Shown: positions 6,886-17,667 of the stretch, one piece after another
Numbering within the stretch: the stretch's first letter is position 1
Layout: the number at the start of each line of letters is the position of its first letter
NCBI GenBank assembly: GCA_018669945.1
Contig: JABHTA010000100.1
Span: forward strand, 1-33,015
Direction of reading: 5' to 3'
Origin: Flavobacteriales bacterium
GTDB taxonomy: Bacteria; Bacteroidota; Bacteroidia; Flavobacteriales_G; NORP312
DNA: 33,015 bases
The notes under the pieces: generated by a model
Database searches by the model: none
The model's input: only the letters and a program-made list of their open reading frames with translations
What the model was told of the DNA's origin: nothing
Program-made: the position numbers and the translations under genes

Positions 6886-7605
6886 ATGGATAGCACTAAA
6901 AGAATTTGTTTATGGTCAGGGCCAAGGAACATTTCTACAGCACTGATGTACTCTTTTGCTCAAAGAGCTGATACTAAAGTTTATGATGAGCCATTATATG
7001 CCCATTATCTATGTCAAACGAATGCTAATGAGTATCATCCAGGAGCTGATGATGTCATGATGTCATTAGAAAATGATGGAGAAAAGGTGATCGAGATGAT
7101 GATGGGAGAGCATGAAAAACCAATAGTGTTTTTTAAAAACATGACGCATCATATCCTTGATTTAGATAAATCGTTTTTGAAAGACACGATAAATGTTATT
7201 CTTACTCGGGATCCTGTTGAAATGCTTCCATCTTTTGCTGAAGTAATTGATAATCCCACCATGACTGATGTCGGTTACCAGTTACATGTTGATTTAGTTT
7301 CTTATTTGGAATCGATTGCAGTAAAACCGATAATTATTGATTCCAAACGAATATTATTAGATCCGGAAAAAGCTATAGGTGAACTTTGTGAAAAGGCTGG
7401 TATTGCCTTCGACTCTGATATGTTAAGCTGGAAAATGGGAGCAAGGCCAGAAGATGGTGTTTGGGCAAAATATTGGTATGGAAGCATACATAAGTCAACG
7501 GGATTTATAAATTATAGCCCCAAATCGGAGCCGTTTCCAAAGCATTTGAAACCTTTGCTCGAAGACTGTAAAGTTTGTTACCAAAAATTGGTTCAATTAA
7601 TATAA
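6886..7605 (+). CDS. Sulfotransferase-like P-loop protein
   Basis: The ORF track begins at a GTG (6871), but an ATG at 6886, one base after the upstream stop (TAG-T-ATG), is the better start and gives 239 residues. The N-terminal block LWSGPRNISTALMYSFAQR has the form of the 5'-phosphosulfate loop that binds PAPS in sulfotransferases. DEPLYAHYL follows, then a second phosphate-contact region (VILTRDPVEMLPSF) and PEDGVWAKYWYGSIHKSTGF near the C-terminus, which I associate with the sulfotransferase-like domain fused to a class IV aminotransferase in plants. No signal peptide or membrane helix is seen, so it is cytosolic. The substrate is unknown, and neither sulfotransfer nor PAPS binding is demonstrated for the subfamily as far as I know. 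It is translationally coupled to the aminotransferase gene, implying a shared pathway or a complex. Confidence 0.8.
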   Translation: MDSTKRICLWSGPRNISTALMYSFAQRADTKVYDEPLYAHYLCQTNANEYHPGADDVMMSLENDGEKVIEMMMGEHEKPIVFFKNMTHHILDLDKSFLKDTINVILTRDPVEMLPSFAEVIDNPTMTDVGYQLHVDLVSYLESIAVKPIIIDSKRILLDPEKAIGELCEKAGIAFDSDMLSWKMGARPEDGVWAKYWYGSIHKSTGFINYSPKSEPFPKHLKPLLEDCKVCYQKLVQLI

Positions 7606-7928
7606 AGGCATCTTTGCAGAAAGCGCTTTTTATCAATTCAATCTTAATGTGCAATAGAAGTATATTTCTAGCTTTTAGGAGTTGTATTGTCTTGCCAACA
7701 TTGGATTAAGTTTAGTTCGTTGATATTAGCGAGCTAGTTTATGTGCATTGCTTAGGATGTGATGACCTCTTTTTATATTTCACTGCGAAGTCCGAAATAG
7801 CTTAGTGTAATCTCCGTTTGATGCTTTAGACCCATGTTAGATCCTTCGCGACAATTAGCTTCAATTATTGTTTTGATGCTGGAACTATAAGCTAAGGCTG
7901 AACCATCACAAGAAATAATCTGAAAGAA
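7606..7928 (+). other. 323-base convergent gap without a confident gene
   Basis: This lies between the ends of the sulfotransferase-like (+) and rluE (-) genes. I see no tRNA or conserved RNA. A 10-bp perfect palindrome, AAAGCGCTTT (7621-7630), is followed by more T's but has no loop, so it is a poor terminator. On the minus strand the rluE frame stays open for 51 more codons after its TAG stop (7928 down to 7776, then TAA). Confidence 0.4.
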
Positions 7929-8528
7929 CTAAATTGTCAATGCTAATTTTTTAAATGCTGTATTTCTTGACAATTCCATTACTCGACCTTGCTCTAGACC
8001 ATCGACTAAAAGAGATTCAATGCTTATTCTTAAAAGCCGAAGCGTAGGAAAACCAGCAGCAGCTGTCATTTTTCTAACTTGCCTGTTCTTTCCTTCTGTG
8101 ATGCTTATTTCAATCCAACTTGTAGTTTTAGCTTCATTAACCGGTGGTTTCCTTTGTTCAATCCAATCCGGTTTATTAACTATCTTGATGGAGGCAGGAG
8201 CGGTGTAATGATTTACTCCTTTAGCCTTAATGTCAACACCTGTTTTTAAAGCTTTTAGCGATTTATTAGTCGCCAACCCCTCGACTTGCACTAGGTAGGT
8301 TTTAGCATGTTTTTTTTCTGGAGCTAACAATTCGTGATTGATACTCTTGTCATTGGTTAGCAACAGAAGCCCTTCTGAATCTTGGTCGAGCCTGCCTACT
8401 GGATAAACGTCTCTTGGAAATTTGTAATCCAAATCGGCCAAACAAGTTTTACCATGCTCGGACGAAAACTGCGATAACATTCCATACGGTTTGTGTATGA
8501 TAAAATATCTAAGCTTTCTTTTATTCAT
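7929..8528 (-). CDS. rluE: RluE-like 23S rRNA pseudouridine synthase
   Basis: A 199-residue RsuA/RluB/E/F-family pseudouridine synthase without an S4 domain, as in RluE. It opens with RYFIIHKPYGMLSQF, has the catalytic Asp48 in VGRLDQDSEGLLLLTND, and retains the conserved TEGKNRQVRKMTAAAGFPTLRL block that contacts RNA. RluE makes a single pseudouridine in the peptidyl-transferase region of 23S rRNA in E. coli (position 2457); the same target is likely but not proven. It is the last gene of a tightly packed minus-strand run, starting 18 nt after the metalloprotease stop. The start at ATG 8528 agrees with family N-termini. Confidence 0.88.
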   Translation of the reverse strand: MNKRKLRYFIIHKPYGMLSQFSSEHGKTCLADLDYKFPRDVYPVGRLDQDSEGLLLLTNDKSINHELLAPEKKHAKTYLVQVEGLATNKSLKALKTGVDIKAKGVNHYTAPASIKIVNKPDWIEQRKPPVNEAKTTSWIEISITEGKNRQVRKMTAAAGFPTLRLLRISIESLLVDGLEQGRVMELSRNTAFKKLALTI

Positions 8529-8546
8529 TAAATAGTTCGTAATAAT

Positions 8547-10352
8547 CTAGAATTTTACCAATTTAAATATTTCTCGATGTGAGGCACCAATGATTTCTAC
8601 TAAGTAGACTCCGGCTTTAAGGTTAATGGGTGAAACATTTAATTCGGTTGTGTTTTGAGAGGTTGATTTGATGAGTTGTCCATTTACGTTGTATAAATTC
8701 AATTTGGTGTCCTGTAGTTGATTCAAGCGAATTACTGCATTGCCACTACCATTTGCAAAAGCTTGGCTGTTTATGAGCTTAGAATTTAGTGTTACTGCGT
8801 GCTCATTAATTGAGTTCGGGCACGTTTCCATGAGTCCTCTGGCTTGAAACCGATTGCAAATTGAGAGATAATTAGCGCCATTATTCAAGTCAACATCGGC
8901 CTGATAAAATAACTCAGCAGCATCTCGCATCGTCATTCCGGAGGCATATCCGTATGCAGATTCTATTAGTAGTTGATCGGCAGTGTTCCTACCCAAATCT
9001 TCCCATATCTGCATGATGGTTGAAGACCAAATATCAGTATCAGTATAAAGGTTACCTACTAAATCTTCAGGGTAGTGCTTGTCAGAAGAAGCCATTCTGC
9101 CATCCCAATATTCGTTGTGCCCATCCCATGTATAAACGGAATCCCAACTATTCGAATTCAACGACCTAGAAAATGAAGCAGCGAAATAATCACCATTTGC
9201 TTCGTCAAGAGCCGCTCTTTCTGTTCCTGTATTTGTTCCCGGAGCGGCACTGCTCATGATTGCATGCCCATATTCGTGAAGAATGACATCTGCGTCTTCA
9301 GCATCATCTACACCGCCTTCACCGAAGGTAATTCTAGGTGGATTAAAGCTCGATTGAAAGTTGGAGTTATCACTTCCATTTAAGCCATGTGTGTCAATGT
9401 TAATTTGATAATTAACAATATTGTTGAATCCCAGTGTTTGGATATGGTTTTGCATCCGATTGATGTGGTAAAACGCGTTAATGTCTTCAAACCCAGATTC
9501 AGAGCGCGTATAGTAAAACTCTCCGTTAAGCGAGGTGACCGGGTTAATGGCAGGTGAGGAGTGTTCGGTTATGAGTACTGCATTACTTTCTAATAAGAAT
9601 ACACCACTACTGGAATCGTAGTTTGCTGTTAGAGAAACAGTATCTATTTGGGCATTCAGTTGCGGTACATCATTGTCATTATTGTCAACGAAAGGAATTC
9701 CATAAGAGACTCCAGCCTTGGTTAATGGATCTGGAAGAAAAACGGTCCCCGTTACCGCTGAGTCGAAATACAAACTAAGGTCTTTCTCGTATATTATTGT
9801 TCCTGTGTTGTCTATTGCTAACGCAAATGGGTAATCTTCATCTTTTAAGTGGGAGATAAGCGCTGCTGGAGTAAGTTTTTCATTTTTAAATAAATATATT
9901 AATTGAACTTCATTAAGTATCTGATAATTATTCAATTGTGAATTGATTATATATGTATTTGGGAAAGCATTTGAAGTGATTAAATCAGAAGAAAAACTGT
10001 AATCAAATACAGATGTAATAGTCCCGTTATTATCAGTGTTTACTTTAATTTGAGAGTTGTAAATTTCTTTGCCATCGTAGTTTTGGTGGTAGGTGAAATG
10101 CCAACCAGACAAGCTTTTTATTGCCGTATCTAGAACTAGCGTTGTTTTGTTGTCTATAAGGTTGGCGTTTGTTTTTTTCATGTAGTTAGCAACTTTGTTT
10201 TCTAAATCGTCAAAACCTAAATATACATGGATGTATGATGAATTAGCTTTTTTGTAGTCGAAGTCGCCTGGAGCGGGAGTTTCTACTTTGCTTTGGGCAA
10301 ATCCCAATAAGCTGATGATTATATATGATATTATCGCTATTAATTTTCTCAT
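8547..10352 (-). CDS. M36-like (fungalysin-type) zinc metalloprotease with T9SS sorting domain
   Basis: A 601-residue secreted protease. There is a signal peptide (residues 1-20, ending LLGFAQS), then a propeptide-like region to about 200. The catalytic domain carries the zinc motif HEYGH (359-363) and a downstream Glu384 in ALDEANGDYF as probable third ligand, plus AFYHINRMQNHIQTLGF, a helix typical of M36 peptidases. The C-terminus (about 525-601) is a type A T9SS sorting domain: LNLYNVNGQLIKS, then LKAGVYLVEI and a basic end. It is thus expected to be exported through T9SS and probably attached to the surface or released to digest proteins. M4 versus M36 assignment is by motif only. Its ATG overlaps the stop of the YigZ-like gene (ATGA), an unusual operon position for an exoenzyme. 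Confidence 0.85.
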   Translation of the reverse strand: MRKLIAIISYIIISLLGFAQSKVETPAPGDFDYKKANSSYIHVYLGFDDLENKVANYMKKTNANLIDNKTTLVLDTAIKSLSGWHFTYHQNYDGKEIYNSQIKVNTDNNGTITSVFDYSFSSDLITSNAFPNTYIINSQLNNYQILNEVQLIYLFKNEKLTPAALISHLKDEDYPFALAIDNTGTIIYEKDLSLYFDSAVTGTVFLPDPLTKAGVSYGIPFVDNNDNDVPQLNAQIDTVSLTANYDSSSGVFLLESNAVLITEHSSPAINPVTSLNGEFYYTRSESGFEDINAFYHINRMQNHIQTLGFNNIVNYQINIDTHGLNGSDNSNFQSSFNPPRITFGEGGVDDAEDADVILHEYGHAIMSSAAPGTNTGTERAALDEANGDYFAASFSRSLNSNSWDSVYTWDGHNEYWDGRMASSDKHYPEDLVGNLYTDTDIWSSTIMQIWEDLGRNTADQLLIESAYGYASGMTMRDAAELFYQADVDLNNGANYLSICNRFQARGLMETCPNSINEHAVTLNSKLINSQAFANGSGNAVIRLNQLQDTKLNLYNVNGQLIKSTSQNTTELNVSPINLKAGVYLVEIIGASHREIFKLVKF

Positions 10353-10957
10353 TCTGTTTTAATGAATTTGAGCTCTAAAGTACTGATTTTCTCTATTTGA
10401 CTAATAATACGGTTGGCTTCACTCTTACGTACCGAAAACTCAATTAAACAATCTATTTCGAATTTTTGGCTGTTGATTTTTACAAAATCATCACTTAAAA
10501 TACGCATTACATCTCCTGTTTGTTCGTAGGTAAAACGTAAATTGTAATAATTGTCAACGGTTTTTTCAATAATTATTGCGGAGTTAAGAGCTTCTAAAGC
10601 TGCGGTTCTGTATGCTGTAATTAATCCGCTCACACCGAGCTTTGTTCCGCCAAAATATCTTGCAACAACAACAAGTGTATTGGTGAGATTTTTGCTGTTA
10701 ATTTGACCTAGAATAGGTGCTCCAGCGGTTCCACCTGGCTCACCGTCATCGCTTCCTCTACGATGACTGTGGTCTGGTTTTAAAACAAATGCATAGCAAA
10801 AATGTCGAGAGTTGTGGTGAGCCTTTTTTAATTCGTTAATGTGAATTTTAATTTCTTCTTCGCTTTCTATCGGGTAAGCAAACCCTAAGAACTTACTTCC
10901 TTTCTCTTTATAGACGCCTTTACTTGTAGTTTTTATTGTTTTGTAAGAATCTATCAC
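10349..10957 (-). CDS. YigZ/IMPACT-family protein
   Basis: The ORF track extends to 11011, but the first residues (WYWLSCCRYCNF) do not resemble the family. A GTG at 10957 forms a GTGA overlap with the stop of the upstream EamA gene and yields VIDSYKTI, the usual N-terminus, in 202 residues. The conserved IMPACT core is clear: KGSKFLGFAYPI, HFCYAFVL, RRGSDDGEPGGTAGAPIL and VVVARYFGGTKLGVSGL. A C-terminal DUF1949-like domain follows at about 140-200. Bacterial YigZ proteins are small cytosolic proteins of uncertain function, related to eukaryotic IMPACT, which regulates GCN2. The gene also overlaps the metalloprotease start by 4 nt. Confidence 0.9.
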   Translation of the reverse strand: MIDSYKTIKTTSKGVYKEKGSKFLGFAYPIESEEEIKIHINELKKAHHNSRHFCYAFVLKPDHSHRRGSDDGEPGGTAGAPILGQINSKNLTNTLVVVARYFGGTKLGVSGLITAYRTAALEALNSAIIIEKTVDNYYNLRFTYEQTGDVMRILSDDFVKINSQKFEIDCLIEFSVRKSEANRIISQIEKISTLELKFIKTE

Positions 10958-11823
10958 GCAGCGTAAGCTAAAGTTGCAATAGCGACAACAGCTAAGCCAA
11001 TACCAAACCAATTGGAAAGTGATAGCTTTTCTTTAAAAAAAACAAGTCCAGCAATGGCAGAAGTTAGAACTACACCCATGCTAACCAACGGATATACTAG
11101 TGAAGGCTCTAGGCCAGGGGTGCTTAGTGCTTCGAACATGAACTGTAAAGTAAGGTAGTTCGTTATGCCGAACATTATGCCAAATAGCAGAGCACTTGGT
11201 TTTAATTTTTCCTGCTTAGAGATAATCTTTGGCAATGCGGCAATACTTCCCGCAAGTCCTGCGACAAGAAATAAAGCTCCGAAAAAAGTCTCCATTTCTT
11301 CTGGTTGAACAGTTGTTTCTTGTGCGTGATTAAATGTGATGTCGGCTACTCCTTGCATAAAGAAGATCGTTGCTATTAGCCAAAGATATCTCTTGTCGAA
11401 AGCTAATTTCCCTCCTTCGGTAGACGAAAAGTAAACACCTGCTAAGGCTAACGAAATTCCAACAATTTTCATGAAGTTTACTGTGTCTGAAGCATAGAAA
11501 AACAAAGAAAATATTACAGGAATAACTAACGACATTTTGTTGGCAACAGTGGCAACAGCAATTCCAACTTTTTGAGTTCCAAGAGCTAATAGATTGAAGA
11601 CAAAAATGAACATACAGCCAATAACCATGGCATGGTAGATCCATTTAGAATCTAAAATATCTATTATGTTGAACGGTTGCATCGCGAAAACGAATCCCCA
11701 CCCAGCAGCAAATAAATAATTAATTGATATTGCGTGTAAGGAAATAACATTGAACCGCTCAAATAGCTTAAAAAAGATAACAAGCAAGCTAAAGAGTAAA
11801 ATAGTGAGAATAATACTAATCAT
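10954..11823 (-). CDS. EamA/DMT-superfamily transporter
   Basis: A 289-residue integral membrane protein with about ten hydrophobic helices arranged as two EamA-like halves, the second ending VFFKEKLSLSNWFGIGLAVVA, a typical EamA C-terminal block. Such proteins move small metabolites across the inner membrane. The substrate cannot be told from sequence. It overlaps ribD by 8 nt and shares a GTGA junction with the YigZ-like gene, so it is in the middle of the operon. Proximity to ribD invites a guess of flavin or precursor transport, but nothing in the sequence shows it. Confidence 0.85.
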   Translation of the reverse strand: MISIILTILLFSLLVIFFKLFERFNVISLHAISINYLFAAGWGFVFAMQPFNIIDILDSKWIYHAMVIGCMFIFVFNLLALGTQKVGIAVATVANKMSLVIPVIFSLFFYASDTVNFMKIVGISLALAGVYFSSTEGGKLAFDKRYLWLIATIFFMQGVADITFNHAQETTVQPEEMETFFGALFLVAGLAGSIAALPKIISKQEKLKPSALLFGIMFGITNYLTLQFMFEALSTPGLEPSLVYPLVSMGVVLTSAIAGLVFFKEKLSLSNWFGIGLAVVAIATLAYAA

Positions 11824-12853
11824 TTCTGTATAGCGCTAATTTGTCAACTCCAATTTGTGGCATCTTTAAAGGTATTATATTTATTTCAGGTGCTTTAACT
11901 CCAGATTCAATTTCTAAGTCACTAGTGAAAACTCTTGATTCATCCCATAGGTTCGCATCAATAAATGATTGGAGAACCTGTCTTCCGCCCTCAACGAATA
12001 GCGAAAGAATGTTTCTTTGGTGCAGATCTTTCAGTATTTCTTCAAGTGCATTTGTAAAATTAATTCTTACCCATTCAATATCATTTTCTTTGTGAGAAAT
12101 AGTTGATGTATAGCAAATCGTTGGAGAGGAGTTGTTAAATATGTTAGATGATTTAGGTAGCTTATATTCTCGGTCAATAACAACTCTAATCGGGTTTTTG
12201 CCATTTAAATATCTAACTGTTAAGGTTGGGTTGTCAAGCAAGATTGTGTTGGTTCCTACCATAATGGCCATTTCCTCACTTCGCCATTTGTGGACTAAAG
12301 TATTAGCTGTTTGTGATGTTATTTTGGTAGAAGGTATTTTGGAGCTAATTCTAGTTTTGTCGATAAATCCATCTGCAGACTGAGCCCATTTTAGAATAAC
12401 ATATGGCCTTTTCTTTTCTTGGAAAGTGAAAAAGCGCTTGTTCGATTCTTTGCATTCTTTTTCTAGCACTCCTGTAATTACCTTACATCCTGTGTCTTTA
12501 AGTTTTTTTATTCCGTTTCCACAAACTAACGAGTTTGAATCTGTGCATCCGATAACAACAGCTTTAAGTTTATGTTTTGCAATTAATTCAGTACATGGTG
12601 GTGTTTTTCCTATATGGGAGCAGGGTTCAAGGCTAACATAAATCGTGGATTGAGGAAGCAGGTTTTTGTTATTAACACTATTAATCGCGTTTACTTCTGC
12701 ATGATTGCCGCCATAAGGAGAAGTATAGCCTTCTCCAATTATTTTGCCATCATGAACAATTACAGCACCAACAGATGGATTAGGCATTGCATTTCGAAGT
12801 CCATTTTTCGAAATATCTATGCACCTCTGCATGTATGCTTCATTTGTTTTCAC
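11816..12853 (-). CDS. ribD: Bifunctional riboflavin biosynthesis protein RibD
   Basis: A 345-residue RibD with an N-terminal deaminase domain (about 1-145): zinc and catalytic residues in GGNHAEVNAI and LEPCSHIGKTPPC, preceded by MPNPSVGAVIV. A C-terminal reductase domain runs about 150-340 and includes RPYVILKWAQSADGFID and FVEGGRQVLQSF. It converts the pyrimidine made by GTP cyclohydrolase II into 5-amino-6-ribitylaminouracil phosphate. The start in the ORF track is GTG at 12853, two bases beyond the stop of the upstream gene; the N-terminus then aligns well (EAYMQRCIDISKNGL), so I keep it. No other rib genes are nearby. Confidence 0.95.
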   Translation of the reverse strand: MKTNEAYMQRCIDISKNGLRNAMPNPSVGAVIVHDGKIIGEGYTSPYGGNHAEVNAINSVNNKNLLPQSTIYVSLEPCSHIGKTPPCTELIAKHKLKAVVIGCTDSNSLVCGNGIKKLKDTGCKVITGVLEKECKESNKRFFTFQEKKRPYVILKWAQSADGFIDKTRISSKIPSTKITSQTANTLVHKWRSEEMAIMVGTNTILLDNPTLTVRYLNGKNPIRVVIDREYKLPKSSNIFNNSSPTICYTSTISHKENDIEWVRINFTNALEEILKDLHQRNILSLFVEGGRQVLQSFIDANLWDESRVFTSDLEIESGVKAPEINIIPLKMPQIGVDKLALYRND

Positions 12854-12855
12854 TA

Positions 12856-13431
12856 TTAAAAACTAATCATATGTTTTTGCCAGCAAATATGCCAGTTTTT
12901 TAGTGCTATGTTTTTCTTCAGATACGTGGAGTAGGAGTCTTCTCCGCCTAGCTTAAACATTTTGTTTCCAATTTTGAAATGATCAATATAGAGCTCATTC
13001 TCATCAAGAATAGCATGCGTATATTTTCGCTCGTACTTTTTATTGATCCTCTCTTCTGACTCCAATATAACGAAATCTTCATCTAATGTATACATGCCCC
13101 AATTGCCCCCAACGCAAGGGTGATTCATTTCGAGCACAAGCGAGTCAGTAGAAACTAGATATTTCGAGAAATATACTCCATTGCCAAAAAAACGAAATAC
13201 GTGGTATGCGGTATCGTGTTGATTTGTATTGTGATTAACTTTTTTCATCATACTTACATAAATCACCGAAGTATCAATTCGTAAAGTATCAATTTCTTTC
13301 AGAGCCTTTATATAATGAGGTTTACTAAATTTGTATTCAGATCTAGGCGTTGGTTTTGTATGTTGAGCTTCTGAAAAAAATGGCACCAAAAAAATAGATA
13401 AAAGTATAGTTATGAAATGTGTGCTCTTCAT
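12856..13431 (-). CDS. Hypothetical secreted protein
   Basis: A 191-residue protein with a clear signal peptide (MKSTHFITILLSIFLVPFFSEAQ) and a soluble remainder rich in Tyr, His and charged residues. I do not recognise a family. The pattern of short strands (VFRFFGNGVYFSKYLVSTDS, GMYTLDEDFVILES) suggests a small beta-rich periplasmic or surface protein. It lacks a lipobox and a T9SS C-terminal domain. It is the first gene of the minus-strand run leading into ribD, and its -7 promoter element lies 4 nt from the ATG, suggesting a leaderless message. It is divergent from prmC. Confidence 0.75.
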   Translation of the reverse strand: MKSTHFITILLSIFLVPFFSEAQHTKPTPRSEYKFSKPHYIKALKEIDTLRIDTSVIYVSMMKKVNHNTNQHDTAYHVFRFFGNGVYFSKYLVSTDSLVLEMNHPCVGGNWGMYTLDEDFVILESEERINKKYERKYTHAILDENELYIDHFKIGNKMFKLGGEDSYSTYLKKNIALKNWHICWQKHMISF

Positions 13432-13435
13432 GTGT

Positions 13436-13462
13436 CAAAAGTAACCTTTTTTACTACTTTCG
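13436..13462. promoter_or_regulatory. Divergent overlapping promoters (hypothetical gene and prmC)
   Basis: Minus strand: TACTTTTG (13436-13443) lies 4 nt before the ATG at 13431. Plus strand: TACTTTCG (13455-13462) lies 5 nt before the GTG at 13468. The two -7 elements point away from each other with 11 bp between them, so each would occupy the other's upstream recognition region. Both spacings predict that transcription starts at or within a base or two of the start codon. Confidence 0.5.
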
Positions 13463-13467
13463 GGGAA

Positions 13468-14312
13468 GTGAAATCGTTGGCTGATATAAAGGAAGAATTT
13501 GAAAATTCATTGTCAGAAATCTATCCAAAAAGAGAAGTAGAATCAATCTTCTTATTAGCAGTTGAACATGTTTTGGGGTGGTCAAGATTAAAAATTGTCA
13601 TAGAAATTAATACTTTACTTAATAAACCTCAAATAAATGATTTTAAGTGTATTAAAGATTTATTAATTAAACATGTCCCGATTCAGTATGCAATTGGATC
13701 GACCGAATTTTACGGCCTTGAATTTAGTGTAAATAAGCATGTGCTAATCCCTCGTCAGGAGACTGAAGAACTTGTCCGTTGGGTTTTGAATACAATACAG
13801 CAAACCGGATTAGCAGAACTAAAAATAGTAGATATTGGTACAGGGAGTGGCTGTATTCCAATCTCGATAGATAAGAATTTGAACAATGCACAAGTTTTTG
13901 GTTTGGATGTCTCAATTAACGCATTGGAAGTTGCGAATAAAAACAATGAAATTAACGACACCAAAGTGCACTTCTCTGCGTTAGATATCTTGCAGGATGA
14001 CTTGTCAAATTACTCCGATATAGATGTCATTGTAAGCAATCCTCCATATGTACTGCCTTCTGAAAAACAATTAATGCATAGTAATGTTCTAAACCATGAG
14101 CCACATTTAGCTTTGTTTGTTGAAGAGAATGATCCGCTTGTGTTTTACAAACGTATTGCTCAATTAGCTCTGGAGTCTTTGAAAAAACGTGGATTTCTTT
14201 TCTTTGAAATCAATGAAAGATACGGCCAAGAAACCTTAAATTTGTTAGTTTCTGTGGGTTATGAAGATATTATTGTCAAAAAAGACATTAATGGAAAAGA
14301 CCGAATGATTCG

Positions 14313-14328
<16 letters not shown>
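13468..14328 (+). CDS. prmC: Release factor glutamine methyltransferase PrmC (HemK)
   Basis: The ORF track start (13417) would overlap the divergent gene and read through a promoter. GTG at 13468 gives VKSLADIKEEF, a normal PrmC N-terminus, and 286 residues. There is a helical N-domain (about 1-80), then a SAM-dependent methyltransferase domain with DIGTGSGCIPISI as motif I and the diagnostic NPPY (SNPPYVLPSE) that binds the glutamine amide. PrmC methylates the GGQ glutamine of peptide release factors RF1 and RF2. It overlaps the next gene by 16 nt and heads a six-gene overlapping run. Confidence 0.95.
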
Positions 14329-17106
<2,778 letters not shown>

Positions 17107-17667
17107 ATGTTCGAAGGAATCAGACAAAATATTGGTGAGCATTTTCTAAAGAAGGAAGTTGAGGGTAAGCGGAGAGCTGTGGCCGCAAAAAACTTCAACG
17201 ATATACAAAAAATCGGGATTGTTTTTAACGTAAAAGATGAAGACGATTTCAAGCGAATTAAACAGTACATCAGCTTTTTTAAAGAAGAGGGAATTAGGAA
17301 AGTAACAGCGATTGGGTTCTACAATGGAAAAATAAGTCCACATTATTTACTTCCAACGTTAGAACTAAATTTTTTAGATAAAAAGGACTTAAACTGGTAT
17401 TTTATGCCGGCTACGCAAGAAGTAAGTACTTTTTGTGATAGTGATTTTGATGTACTTATTGATGTGGTTAAAGATGACTGCTTACCGATGAAGTTTGTTT
17501 TAGCAAAAGCTAAGTCGCGGTTGAAAATTGGAAGGTTTTCTGAAGAAAATCAGGCGCTTTACGATTTAATGATTGATGCTAACGAAACAAAAGACATGAA
17601 CTATTTTATGGAACAGGTAAATCATTATTTACGTATCCTCAATAAACCGAAGGTAAATGAACAGTAA
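17107..17667 (+). CDS. DUF6913-like protein
   Basis: A 186-residue cytosolic protein starting immediately after the ligA stop (TAG-ATG). Features are KIGIVFNVKDEDDF, then VTAIGFYNGKISPHYL, and FCDSDFDVLIDVVKDDCLPMKFVLAKAKSRLKIGRF. I associate this pattern with the Bacteroidota family DUF6913, which often neighbours dapA and ligA. The fold seems alpha/beta; no catalytic motif stands out. The function is unknown. Overlap of 11 nt with dapA indicates coupled translation. Confidence 0.7.
   Translation: MFEGIRQNIGEHFLKKEVEGKRRAVAAKNFNDIQKIGIVFNVKDEDDFKRIKQYISFFKEEGIRKVTAIGFYNGKISPHYLLPTLELNFLDKKDLNWYFMPATQEVSTFCDSDFDVLIDVVKDDCLPMKFVLAKAKSRLKIGRFSEENQALYDLMIDANETKDMNYFMEQVNHYLRILNKPKVNEQ

Noticed and set aside
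7621-7630. AAAGCGCTTT palindrome after the sulfotransferase-like gene as a terminator
   Set aside because: A perfect 10-bp palindrome has no loop, so a stable hairpin is unlikely.
7606-7928. tRNA or structured RNA in the longest convergent gap
   Set aside because: I found no T-loop consensus, acceptor-stem pairing or recognisable RNA motif.
10958-11011. N-terminal extension of the YigZ-like ORF
   Set aside because: The 18 extra residues overlap EamA and do not look like the family; the GTGA junction gives the normal start.
11330-11644. Minus-strand ORF of 104 residues, Cys/Ser-rich
   Set aside because: Lies in another frame wholly inside the EamA transporter gene, with composition typical of an out-of-frame membrane-protein sequence.
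11841-12859. Four plus-strand ORFs opposite ribD
   Set aside because: Antisense shadows of a complete, well-conserved RibD.
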